Shown here piece by piece: positions 6,750-13,629 of a DNA stretch of 28,135 nt. The DNA comes from Chthonomonas sp. UBA1950 (GTDB lineage Bacteria > Armatimonadota > Fimbriimonadia > Fimbriimonadales > Fimbriimonadaceae). The first letter of the stretch is position 1, and each line of letters starts with the position of its first letter. The stretch lies in assembly GCA_002336105.1 (NCBI GenBank), contig DDEQ01000022.1, forward strand, positions 56,933-85,067. The letters run 5' to 3'. The notes beneath the pieces are model-generated. The model saw nothing but the letters and a program-made list of their open reading frames with translations. It made no database searches and was not told the DNA's origin. A program made the translations under genes and the position numbers.

Positions 6750-7702
6750 GCTTCAAGAAGGTCGTCTACGGACACAGGTTCGAGAGGCTCAAACGTAGCA
6801 CTTGAGAACCGAGAAGCAAACTCCCGTATTCCTTCGGAACAAAGGTCAGCACCAGAATCAGTCAACGAAGCAACATTCTGGGTAACGGCCTTTCCACTTA
6901 CTCCGACAAATGGGGTTCCGTATTTATTAGAATCACGCTTGATAGCTCTGACTAGGTCGATGATCTTGTTCAGAGAACTCATACCTGAATGCCCGAGAAT
7001 TACTACGGATGGCCTGTGCCTTTCGATTGCCGACAAGAAGTTTTCAACAGGTATATCTGGCCCCATGAACAAGCTTCGCCAGCCCGTGGCACACAGATAG
7101 TCAGAGACCATTCTCAACTCAACAACGCAATGTTCGCCCGTGATACACCCCAACATGGCGACGCGACCATTCCAAGCTCGTGACATTTGCTGATGAGCGA
7201 TTCTCGCCAAAACACGATCGATCGCCGAAAATGCGATTCGGTATTGGGCGATATCAATATCAGAACTATCTGCCTTCAGATTGACCAAGTTTAGTGTCGG
7301 CGAAATGATCTCTTGATAGATCTCAAGAGGCTTATATCCCGCCCTAAGCACCGAGTCAATAATACGGTTTAGGCCAATCTGGTCCCCAAGAATTGCCAAC
7401 ATCCCCAGTTTCTCGGGTAGCTCGGACAAAGTGAATTCGTCATCGACTTCTTGCCGAGTGCGAAATGCCGATAGGATGATCGACTCTATCTCAGGGCTAA
7501 AAAAGCTGTAAAACACTTGCCGCCCGACCTTTGTAGCGCGAACAACCCCTCGTGTGCGTAGCCGAGCAAGATGATTTGAAACATTAGGCTGTTTCAAACC
7601 AGTAGAAGCAACGAGATCATTGACGCTCTTCGCGCCTTCACGCAGCTCGGCAAGAATCATTCGTCGGGAGGTCTCCCCAAGTTCCTCGTAGACGTTCAAC
7701 AT
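6746..7702 (-). CDS. ArsR-type HTH regulator fused to a B12-binding-like sensor domain
   Basis: 318 residues when started at the ATG at 7702. The longer frame from 7753 adds 17 hydrophobic residues and would lie upstream of the promoter I see. Residues 1-75 form an ArsR/winged-helix domain: LGETSRRMILAEL, the recognition region GLKQPNVSNHLARLRTRGVV and the wing KVGRQVFYSF. A helical bundle (about 92-172) resembles the cap before B12-binding domains in CarH/LitR-type regulators. Residues about 180-295 have the Rossmann-like B12 pattern (ITGE..ELRMVSDYL..GW, FMGPDIP, VILGHSG, VGVSGKA). The usual ligand motif ExHxxG appears as E190-H191-C192, with E195 in the Gly position, so the cobalt-liganding His is displaced or replaced. 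It faces an exported protein gene divergently. Whether it binds cobalamin, and what it regulates, is unknown. Confidence 0.75.
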   Translation of the reverse strand: MLNVYEELGETSRRMILAELREGAKSVNDLVASTGLKQPNVSNHLARLRTRGVVRATKVGRQVFYSFFSPEIESIILSAFRTRQEVDDEFTLSELPEKLGMLAILGDQIGLNRIIDSVLRAGYKPLEIYQEIISPTLNLVNLKADSSDIDIAQYRIAFSAIDRVLARIAHQQMSRAWNGRVAMLGCITGEHCVVELRMVSDYLCATGWRSLFMGPDIPVENFLSAIERHRPSVVILGHSGMSSLNKIIDLVRAIKRDSNKYGTPFVGVSGKAVTQNVASLTDSGADLCSEGIREFASRFSSATFEPLEPVSVDDLLEA

Positions 7703-7715
7703 AGTTAGAAGTCGA

Positions 7716-7744
7716 ATAATACAACACCAAATCAATTGAGCCAA
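7716..7744 (-). promoter_or_regulatory. sigma-70-like promoter of the ArsR/B12-type regulator
   Basis: On the minus strand TTGGCT (7744-7739) and TATTAT (7721-7716) are separated by exactly 17 bases, a good -35/-10 pair. The -10 ends 13 bases before the ATG at 7702, giving a leader of about six bases. This supports the downstream ATG as the true start, since the alternative ATG at 7753 lies upstream of the promoter. Confidence 0.55.
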
Positions 7745-7775
7745 TACCACCATCAGAATAGAGTGCGGATAAACA

Positions 7776-7950
7776 GATTCATCAATTACTGCAAATAGAT
7801 ATAGTGTGATTCATCCCAGTAAATTCACCAGTCATCGAGACACATTAACGCATATCTAGTGCAATGTTCGCGAAAAACTGTTACATTAATCACCCTTTTC
7901 ATGCCATAAATGCCGATGTCGTGAAAAGTTGAAACGCCTCTAGGCATTTA
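7776..7950. repeat. cluster of short direct and inverted repeats in the divergent regulatory region
   Basis: The 268-base gap between the regulator and the divergent exported protein holds no gene. It contains GATTCATC twice in direct orientation (7776-7783 and 7808-7815, 32 bases apart, about three helical turns), CTTTTCA/TGAAAAG inverted (7895-7901 and 7922-7928), and TAAATGCC/GGCATTTA inverted (7907-7914 and 7943-7950). The region is AT-rich compared with its neighbours. These are candidate binding sites for the adjacent regulator or for others; none matches a site I can name. Confidence 0.4.
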
Positions 7951-7956
7951 ATCGTT

Positions 7957-7962
7957 TAAAAT
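7957..7962 (+). promoter_or_regulatory. candidate -10 element (TAAAAT) of the exported-protein gene
   Basis: TAAAAT ends eight bases before the ATG at 7971, placing the likely RNA start on or beside the start codon. No Shine-Dalgarno precedes the ATG. TTGAAA at 7929-7934 resembles a -35 but is 22 bases away, longer than usual. Confidence 0.4.
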
Positions 7963-7970
7963 CGCAGTAC

Positions 7971-8969
7971 ATGGCTTTCATCTCTTTATCTCTTTTGGCG
8001 TTCTCATTAACTGCCCAAGCGAATGTGGTTACGCTCAACCGCGTTTACACTCCTAATGAAAAGCTTGCCTACCAGGTAAAGGCACACATGACCGCAGAGC
8101 AACGAATGGCTGAGCTAAAAACCTTCCTCCCGGAAGACATCGACATCAGCTATTCATTTTCAACTCAGGTGATGGGCCAGAAAGCCGACGGTATCGCCGT
8201 GTTGAGATACATTCGCCCGACAGTCACCGAAACTATTGATGCCTCAGGGGGAGATGGTCCAGTCACAAAAACAGAAAAGATAAACGACAAACTTGACTTA
8301 ACGATGTCGCCTATCAACGAGGTCATCGAGTTGAAGAATCTCAATCCACCAAAAGAGGACAAGAAAAAGCCGAAGAGCGATGACTCTATTCGAATGAGGG
8401 CCAGAGGCGACTATCAACCAGCAGCCCAATCGATTTTTGGGACGTTCATTGGAGAGGTTCAGCGACTGGCATTGTTTGTTGGGTCGATGGACAGCTCGCT
8501 TGATTTTGCCCCCAAGCTCCCGCTGCAGAAAGTCAAGGTCGGTGATACATGGAAGAAGACCGTCGGTTACTCCCCTCAAAAACTGAAGGGGAAAAACGGC
8601 AAACAAGCCGTCCAACGACTGGACTACACCTACACCTACCTGGGACCGATGACAGTCGAAGGGAAACAGATTCTGAGGGTTCAAGCAAAACTATTGTTGA
8701 ACACAGATCTCGCCGAATTCGCAAAGCAACTCGTCGAAGGAAATGAGCTGGACTCACTCGGGAAATTCCCTTTGAAGCTTGATGCGACCATCAACTTCGA
8801 CCTAGATCCGAAGACCAAAACGACTCTTCATGCCGAAGCCGTATCAAAAGGCGGTTTTGAGCTCTATATCGCAGAACGCGAAGAAGCGATGGTTGAAGAG
8901 AAGTTCAAGGGAAATACATCGCTCACCTTGGTTGGTTCGAAGATTATTCCTCCGACAAAGAAAGGTTAA
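7971..8969 (+). CDS. exported protein of unknown function
   Basis: 332 residues. The N-terminus (MAFISLSLLAFSLTAQA) is hydrophobic and ends in a plausible AxA-type signal peptidase site after about residue 17, but it has no basic residue at the front. No transmembrane segment follows. The mature part is beta-rich with alternating hydrophobic residues, has a lysine-rich linker (PPKEDKKKPKSDDS, about 124-137), and includes VKVGDTWKKTV and LDYTYTYLGPMTVEGKQILRVQAK, a pattern seen in secreted or periplasmic beta proteins of unknown role. I know no catalytic motif in it. An in-frame TAG at 7941-7943 rules out a longer N-terminus. It is divergent from the ArsR/B12-type regulator and ends at a hairpin shared with the converging aminotransferase gene. 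Confidence 0.75.
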   Translation: MAFISLSLLAFSLTAQANVVTLNRVYTPNEKLAYQVKAHMTAEQRMAELKTFLPEDIDISYSFSTQVMGQKADGIAVLRYIRPTVTETIDASGGDGPVTKTEKINDKLDLTMSPINEVIELKNLNPPKEDKKKPKSDDSIRMRARGDYQPAAQSIFGTFIGEVQRLALFVGSMDSSLDFAPKLPLQKVKVGDTWKKTVGYSPQKLKGKNGKQAVQRLDYTYTYLGPMTVEGKQILRVQAKLLLNTDLAEFAKQLVEGNELDSLGKFPLKLDATINFDLDPKTKTTLHAEAVSKGGFELYIAEREEAMVEEKFKGNTSLTLVGSKIIPPTKKG

Positions 8970-8983
8970 TTCCTTTGCCGGAG

Positions 8984-9017
8984 TTAGTTGGGAGGTTGAG
9001 TTGCCTCCCAACACTAA
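8984..9017. terminator. bidirectional hairpin between converging genes
   Basis: GTTGGGAGG (8987-8995) pairs perfectly with CCTCCCAAC (9004-9012) around an eight-base loop; TTAG and CTAA at the base can extend the stem across a small bulge. It lies 15 bases after the exported-protein stop and just before the stop of the converging aminotransferase. There is no clear T-run on either strand, so it may need another factor or mainly protect 3' ends. Confidence 0.6.
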
Positions 9018-9018
9018 T

Positions 9019-10218
9019 CTAAACCTTTCCAGGGTATTGCTGGAGAGCGACAGCAAGAACGTCAACCGCAGCTTTGAGCTTGTCTTGTTCTAGAACGTAC
9101 GCAATTCGCACTTCGTTTGCGCCTAAGCCTTTGGTCATATAAAACCCGCTTGCAGGTGCAAGCAAAACGCTCTGACCCTCGTGAGAGAACTCTTCGAGTA
9201 GCCACTGGCAGAACTTATCGCTGTTATCGATTGGCAATCTTACTATCGCGTAAAATGCTCCTTCGATATTGGGCACCACAACTCCTGGAACCTTAGCAAG
9301 CGATTTGACCAAGATGTCGCGTCGAGCCATGTACTCGGCTCGGACTTCCTCAAAATAGGTTGCTGGAGTTTTTTCAAGGCAAGCTTGGACCCCAATTTGA
9401 TCAAGAGTTGGAGCCGCCAATCGGGCTTGTCCGAACTTGAGCGCGCCGCCTAAAACATCCTTATTCTTCGATACCAGGAAGCCAACGCGAGCGCCACAAA
9501 GCGAGAACTTCTTTGAAGCAGAGTCAATCATGATCGCGTTCTGCTCAATTCCAGGAATCTGCATGACCGACGTTAGCTCAGAGGTTCCATAGTAGAAATC
9601 CCGATAAACTTCGTCAACAATCAGGAACAGATTCTTTTGTTTGACTACCTCGGCGATCTCTTTGAGTTGCGCCGTCGAATAGACAGTTCCGGTCGGGTTC
9701 GACGGGTTACAAAGCAAGATTCCCTTCGTTTTCGGCGTCAATTTGGCAACAATCGCCTCGGTGGTAGGCAACGCGAAGTCTTCTTCAATCTTTGTTGTCA
9801 ACGGCACCAGTTTAATCCCAGCGATGTTGGCGAAACCGGTGTAATTGGCATAGTACGGCTCGACAACGATCACTTCGTCGCCTGGGTCAAAGCAGGTGAG
9901 GAATGTGAGCACAACCGCCTCGGAACCTCCAGTTGTGACCATCAGTTCTGAGGGTTCGACAGGAATTCCGCGCTTTTTGTAGTCTGCCGACATTGCATCG
10001 CGTAAACCTGCTATCCCAAGCGAGTGGCTGTACTCCAGGACTTTAACTCCGGGGTTGGCGACTGCCGTCCAGAACTCGTTGGGAGAATGAACATCAGGCT
10101 GACCGATGTTCAGGTAATAAATCTTTGTGCCACGTTTCTCGGCGGCAATCGCGAAATCGACGAGACGGCGAATTGGAGAACTCGGCATCTCGGTTGACCG
10201 AATAGCGGTAGTAGGCAT
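9019..10218 (-). CDS. PLP-dependent aminotransferase, class I/II (aspartate aminotransferase-like)
   Basis: A fold-type I aminotransferase of 399 residues that would exchange an amino group between an amino acid and a 2-oxo acid. Motifs are NIGQPDVHSP (37-46), TTGGSEAV (95-102), PYYANY (121-126), NPSNPTG (171-177), DEVYRDFYY (202-210), the PLP lysine K236 in SASKKFSLCGARVG and the substrate-carboxylate arginine near the C-terminus (VRIAYV). The overall pattern matches aspartate/prephenate-type aminotransferases of subgroup I-gamma; the true substrate cannot be read from sequence. The gene starts 41 bases after the Bax-inhibitor-like gene on the same strand, so it may be the last member of that operon. 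A TAAACT sequence twelve bases before its ATG could also give it its own promoter. Confidence 0.9.
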   Translation of the reverse strand: MPTTAIRSTEMPSSPIRRLVDFAIAAEKRGTKIYYLNIGQPDVHSPNEFWTAVANPGVKVLEYSHSLGIAGLRDAMSADYKKRGIPVEPSELMVTTGGSEAVVLTFLTCFDPGDEVIVVEPYYANYTGFANIAGIKLVPLTTKIEEDFALPTTEAIVAKLTPKTKGILLCNPSNPTGTVYSTAQLKEIAEVVKQKNLFLIVDEVYRDFYYGTSELTSVMQIPGIEQNAIMIDSASKKFSLCGARVGFLVSKNKDVLGGALKFGQARLAAPTLDQIGVQACLEKTPATYFEEVRAEYMARRDILVKSLAKVPGVVVPNIEGAFYAIVRLPIDNSDKFCQWLLEEFSHEGQSVLLAPASGFYMTKGLGANEVRIAYVLEQDKLKAAVDVLAVALQQYPGKV

Positions 10219-10259
10219 GGGGCAGGCTTGAGTTTACTGCCAATCAGCCCCAAGACGCG

Positions 10260-10946
10260 TCAGCGTATGTTCCAGATGCGATACTTGCGCCAATGATGGA
10301 TCACTCGGGGAACATAACCGAATAAATTAAACACATCTCGATACAGATCAACGACAGCCGCAAGTTCCTCGCCCCGACGCCTTCTTTGCATGAGTGCCGC
10401 CAAGTCATAGACGTAATAGGTGAGATAACAGAGGTTGATGGCAAGCGCGTACGCGGCGGTTTTTGAGTCAAGTCCATGGGTCCCGGCCAAGTAGGCTACC
10501 ATCACGCTACTAGCAATCCAAGAGATAAAGCCACCGCCTACAAAGCTGAAGTCTCGGCCACTTAAGATCGTGTAGACGAGCATAAATGCCGGCCCCATAA
10601 AAACACTCCACATTGGAATGCCAAGGCTGTTTAGCTCGTGAATAGTCCCGCCACAAAGCGTGAGAACAAAGGGCAGGGCATAACTACTGAGCCTCGCCTC
10701 TATCGTCATTCCTCTTCGCTGAATTCTCAGGATGTCCAGGCCGATCAGGGCCAAGACCAACGCGACTAACGGATAAACAAGGCCAAACCCAGAAATCGGA
10801 AGCATCGAGAGCAGCCCGACTATCCCTAACCCAACCGAGTGAAGGGTCGCGACTCGGCGAATGAACTTTATTCGGAGCAGGTACCTCTCGGTCGATATGG
10901 AGCTCGGAACTTCGATAGGCTCAGGAATATAGTTAGGAACGTACAT
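10260..10946 (-). CDS. multi-pass membrane protein resembling the Bax inhibitor-1 (BI-1/YetJ) family
   Basis: 228 residues with a polar N-terminus (about 1-33) and six or seven hydrophobic segments from about 34 to 185. The C-terminal third is the informative part: YYVYDLAALMQRRRRGEE followed by VVDLYRDVFNLFGYVPRV copies the spacing of the BI-1 signature, in which a YDtq motif in the penultimate helix precedes LYlDiiNLFl in the last. The two aspartates forming the pH-sensing pair of the bacterial calcium-leak channel YetJ correspond to D181 and D204. The resemblance is by eye, and the rest of the protein is divergent. Its ATG overlaps the stop of the GNAT gene by one base (TGATG), so translation is coupled. 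Confidence 0.55.
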   Translation of the reverse strand: MYVPNYIPEPIEVPSSISTERYLLRIKFIRRVATLHSVGLGIVGLLSMLPISGFGLVYPLVALVLALIGLDILRIQRRGMTIEARLSSYALPFVLTLCGGTIHELNSLGIPMWSVFMGPAFMLVYTILSGRDFSFVGGGFISWIASSVMVAYLAGTHGLDSKTAAYALAINLCYLTYYVYDLAALMQRRRRGEELAAVVDLYRDVFNLFGYVPRVIHHWRKYRIWNIR

Positions 10947-11443
10947 CAGTCTTCCTTTAAAATCAGCTGCATATGAACAACATCAAGCCATTTTCCGAAC
11001 TTGGTATAAAGCGAAGGATAGTAGGCGCATTGGACAAAACCAAGTGACTCATGCAGTTTGATACATGCCAAGTTTGTCGCATCAATACTGGCCACGATAC
11101 ACTTCAAGTCAAGTTGTCGCGCCGCTCGAATCGTCTCTTCAACGAGCTTCCTCCCGACGCCTTTTCCGTGAACCCTCGTATCGACGTAAATCGAATTCTC
11201 AACTGAGAACCGATAGCCTGGTCGGTGATGATAGGGACTCAAACTAGCCCATCCGACGACTTCTCCATCGATTTCAGCTACAAAAACCGGCATGTTTTTT
11301 GCGGCTCGCTCGGCGAACCACTGCTGACGCTGTTCGATTTCCCACGCGACATAGTCAGCGGTTGCCGTCGTGGGAACGGCCTGATTATAGATGTCATTGA
11401 TTCGAACAAGATCACCCTCGCATGCGGATCGAATAGTCACCAT
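10946..11443 (-). CDS. GNAT N-acetyltransferase, phosphinothricin/methionine-sulfone acetyltransferase-like
   Basis: 165 residues from the ATG at 11443, which has AGGAG nine bases upstream. An in-frame ATG at 11515 lies inside the preceding gene and adds residues unlike the family. The protein begins VTIRSACEGDLVRINDIYN, the usual first strand and helix of the PAT/YncA group, then shows VGWASLSPYHHR, VENSIYVD, the acetyl-CoA loop HGKGVGRKLVE and CIKLHESLGF. Relatives acetylate the amino group of small molecules such as methionine sulfone, methionine sulfoximine or phosphinothricin; the real substrate is not known. It follows the lat-like aminotransferase by 22 bases and couples to the membrane gene by TGATG. 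Confidence 0.85.
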   Translation of the reverse strand: MVTIRSACEGDLVRINDIYNQAVPTTATADYVAWEIEQRQQWFAERAAKNMPVFVAEIDGEVVGWASLSPYHHRPGYRFSVENSIYVDTRVHGKGVGRKLVEETIRAARQLDLKCIVASIDATNLACIKLHESLGFVQCAYYPSLYTKFGKWLDVVHMQLILKED

Positions 11444-11452
11444 CAAAGGATT

Positions 11453-11457
11453 CTCCT
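11453..11457 (-). promoter_or_regulatory. Shine-Dalgarno site deciding the GNAT start
   Basis: Minus-strand AGGAG nine bases before the ATG at 11443, inside the short gap after the preceding aminotransferase. It is one of the clearer ribosome binding sites in the window and argues for the 165-residue product. Confidence 0.6.
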
Positions 11458-11465
11458 GACGTATC

Positions 11466-12794
11466 TCAAGCAATCGCCTTGAGGCTACTTTCCAGTAGTT
11501 CAAGGAAGAGGTCAATATCGGGTTGCGTTACACTCAGGTTTGGTCGTGTACGTATAGAGAGTTTTCCAGCGCCAAGGAGCAGCAAACCAAACTCTTCTCT
11601 GGCTGTTTGAACCAGCTTTGCCTTACGCTCTGCACTGTCCAAAGAAAAGCCCTGATAGAGCCCCAGCCCCCGAACGTTGTGAGCAAAATCGAACTTAGCG
11701 ATGACCTGTTTCAACCCATTAGACAGATATTCGCCGTTAGTCTTTGCCTTCTGGATAAGTCCTTCTTGTTCGACGATTTCAACCTCGCGAACAACACGAA
11801 CCATGTCGGCTAAAGTTCCTCCCCAGGTCGAGTCGAGAACGCCGATGTCTTCGAGCGGTTCGAGCATATAAACAACACCGCAGCCAAATTTCTTGCCTGC
11901 TGCGACCGCTTGGGGCGGATATGGAAGCTCAAAGTGGTCAATAGCCCACATCTCACCAGTGGCACCTAAACTCGTTTGCACCTCATCGAATGCAAGATAG
12001 ACGCCGTTTTCGTGGGCAAGTCGACTGAGGCCTTGCCAGAACTCTTTGACTGCAACCCTTTGACCACCCGCACCTTGGATCGGTTCAACTATGATGCCAA
12101 CAATTTCATCTCGCATTAATTTGAGGGCACTCTCAACCTGATGAAGCACAAGGTCAGCATTCTTCAAATTCTCTTCATAGGGAGCTTCGCTGTCAAACGC
12201 CGGGAAAGGAAGCATGATGTTGCCTCCCGCAGTCAGTCCATGAAAGTCTTTGGTCGCCACTGGGTCAACAGTTTCGGTAACCCCCAGCGCAAAAACCGTA
12301 CGACCGTGAAACGCCTTGTCAAAGTAGATAAATCGGCGATTTCCAGAAGGAATACCCCGAGTCATCCGTCGAAGATTGAACTTCGCAACAAGGTATTTCA
12401 TCATGTTCTCGACAGCCTCGGCCCCCGAATTGACGGCATAGACTTCAAGGTCTTTGTTCTTCATCACTTCGGGCGCAATGCGATAAAGCAGTCGGTAATA
12501 TTCGAGACACTCTGGTGTTAAGAAATCTGGATTGGCAATCTTGTTATTTGCCGCACGAACTAACCGCTTGACATACTCAGGCTCGTACAATCCGGGATGG
12601 TTATGACCGATTAGCTTTGAGCCAAAATAGCCCGCCCAATCGAACAACTTTTGTCCATCCACCGTGAAGAGCCACATTCCTTCGGTTCGTTCAAGATCGA
12701 CAACAAACGGATATGGAGTCGCGATCACGTATTCTGCGAGTTCGTCGAGCATCTTTGCCGAAACTGGCCCGGGGAATGTCTGTTTTGTTGCCAT
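11466..12794 (-). CDS. class III PLP aminotransferase, L-lysine 6-transaminase (Lat)-like
   Basis: 442 residues from the ATG at 12794. A start at 12836 is possible but adds 14 residues that do not fit. The N-terminus PFVVDLERTEGMWLFTVDG and FDWAGYFGSKLIGHNHP is the pattern of lysine 6-aminotransferases, which move the epsilon-amino group of lysine to 2-oxoglutarate and yield aminoadipate semialdehyde. Other motifs: SGAEAVE (123-129), EPIQGAGG (about 227-234), FDEVQT (269-274) and the PLP lysine K291 in AAGKKF. The Glu that acts as a switch in M. tuberculosis Lat lies in EPIQGEGG; here it is Ala, so 4-aminobutyrate, ornithine or another omega-amine remain possible. It is the first gene of the GNAT/BI-1-like cluster, with a 15-base palindrome just upstream. 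Confidence 0.8.
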   Translation of the reverse strand: MATKQTFPGPVSAKMLDELAEYVIATPYPFVVDLERTEGMWLFTVDGQKLFDWAGYFGSKLIGHNHPGLYEPEYVKRLVRAANNKIANPDFLTPECLEYYRLLYRIAPEVMKNKDLEVYAVNSGAEAVENMMKYLVAKFNLRRMTRGIPSGNRRFIYFDKAFHGRTVFALGVTETVDPVATKDFHGLTAGGNIMLPFPAFDSEAPYEENLKNADLVLHQVESALKLMRDEIVGIIVEPIQGAGGQRVAVKEFWQGLSRLAHENGVYLAFDEVQTSLGATGEMWAIDHFELPYPPQAVAAGKKFGCGVVYMLEPLEDIGVLDSTWGGTLADMVRVVREVEIVEQEGLIQKAKTNGEYLSNGLKQVIAKFDFAHNVRGLGLYQGFSLDSAERKAKLVQTAREEFGLLLLGAGKLSIRTRPNLSVTQPDIDLFLELLESSLKAIA

Positions 12795-12801
12795 GGGAGG
12801 A

Positions 12802-12816
12802 ACTTCATTATGAAGT
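12802..12816. promoter_or_regulatory. perfect 15-base palindrome in the lat/DUF2071 divergent region
   Basis: ACTTCAT-T-ATGAAGT is an exact palindrome around T12809, eight bases before the lat-like ATG and 55 bases before the divergent GTG. On the minus strand it contains CATAAT, a possible -10 for the aminotransferase operon, so a protein bound here would overlap the promoter. The 77-base gap holds no gene. Confidence 0.5.
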
Positions 12817-12859
12817 CTGTCGCAGTGATCGCGCATGAGCGAATACGATGCTTAAAGGC

Positions 12860-12865
12860 TAAAAT
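12860..12865 (+). promoter_or_regulatory. candidate -10 element (TAAAAT) before the DUF2071 gene
   Basis: TAAAAT ends six bases before the GTG at 12872. This would produce an mRNA beginning at about the start codon and is the main support for the GTG start over the internal ATG at 12929. No -35 or Shine-Dalgarno is evident. Confidence 0.4.
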
Positions 12866-12871
12866 AGCTCT

Positions 12872-13606
12872 GTGCTGGACCCGCAGAAGCAACTCAATCG
12901 GCGAACTCGACCATCCGAAAAACCGTTGATGTTCCAGCGCTGGAGCGGCCTGACGTTCCTCCACTTCTCCTGTCCACCTGGCGAGATTCGACAACTGATT
13001 CCACCCGGCCTTGATATCGACACGTTTCCCGATGCCGAGGGAGTTGAGAGCGCGTGGGTTGGCCTCGTCTTGTTACAAATGGAGGATGTTCAGTTTGTTG
13101 GGCTACCCAAAATCCCCACCGCCACCACATTTGCTGAAACCAACGTTCGCACTTATGTGCATCGGCAAGGTGAAGATCCAGGCGTTTGGTTCTTCAGTCT
13201 CGACGCGCGCAGCCTGTTAGCCACGATGGGTGCCAGGCTTTCCTATTCCCTTCCCTACTGGTACTCCGATCTCAAGATAGACGGCTTCCATTATCAGGGC
13301 TTAAGGCACCTCTCTCACGCCATTTACAATGGAATAGTCTCGCCAGATCATGATCTCCAATTGGCATCACCGGGCAGTTTGGATTTTTTTCTAACCGAGC
13401 GTTACCGACTCTATGCGAAACGTGGCAAGCGGCTTTTTTATGGCGATGTGTTTCACGAGCCGTACCCTTTGGCCTCTGCGACCTGCGTCATTGATGAGTC
13501 ATTGATCGACGCAGCAGGAATCAAGAAGCGACCATTTACGCATTGTTGCTATTCTCCTGGCGTTGCAGTAGACGTCTACGGACTACAGCCTGTCAAAAGT
13601 CACTAA
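12872..13606 (+). CDS. DUF2071 family protein (YqjF-like)
   Basis: 244 residues. The protein follows the DUF2071 pattern closely: FQRWSGLTFLHFSCPPGEIRQ (21-41, in two overlapping motifs), PPGLDIDTF, AWVGLVLLQM, AETNVRTYV, GVWFFSLDARS, LPYWYSDL, SPGSLDFFLTERYRLYA and HEPYPL near the C-terminus. The family is widespread and its biochemical role is not established; the fold is related to acetoacetate decarboxylase-like proteins. The start is GTG at 12872 if the TAAAAT promoter is right; ATG at 12929 would begin immediately before FQRW and keep the whole domain. It is divergent from the lat-like operon and followed by ftsK after 23 bases, but ftsK has its own promoter. Confidence 0.82.
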   Translation: MLDPQKQLNRRTRPSEKPLMFQRWSGLTFLHFSCPPGEIRQLIPPGLDIDTFPDAEGVESAWVGLVLLQMEDVQFVGLPKIPTATTFAETNVRTYVHRQGEDPGVWFFSLDARSLLATMGARLSYSLPYWYSDLKIDGFHYQGLRHLSHAIYNGIVSPDHDLQLASPGSLDFFLTERYRLYAKRGKRLFYGDVFHEPYPLASATCVIDESLIDAAGIKKRPFTHCCYSPGVAVDVYGLQPVKSH

Positions 13607-13618
13607 GGCTGTTATAAT
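13590..13618 (+). promoter_or_regulatory. promoter of ftsK with consensus extended -10
   Basis: TATAAT at 13613-13618 is preceded by TG one base upstream (TGTTATAAT), an extended -10. CTGTCA at 13590-13595, 17 bases away, matches four of six -35 bases. It ends eleven bases before the ATG at 13630, so the leader would be only about five bases. It overlaps the 3' end of the DUF2071 gene. Confidence 0.55.
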
Positions 13619-13629
13619 GTGAAAGCGTC

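Noticed and set aside
7703..7753. Upstream ATG of the ArsR/B12-type gene giving 17 extra N-terminal residues
   Set aside because: The extension is hydrophobic and unlike ArsR proteins, and the TTGGCT/TATTAT promoter lies between the two ATGs.
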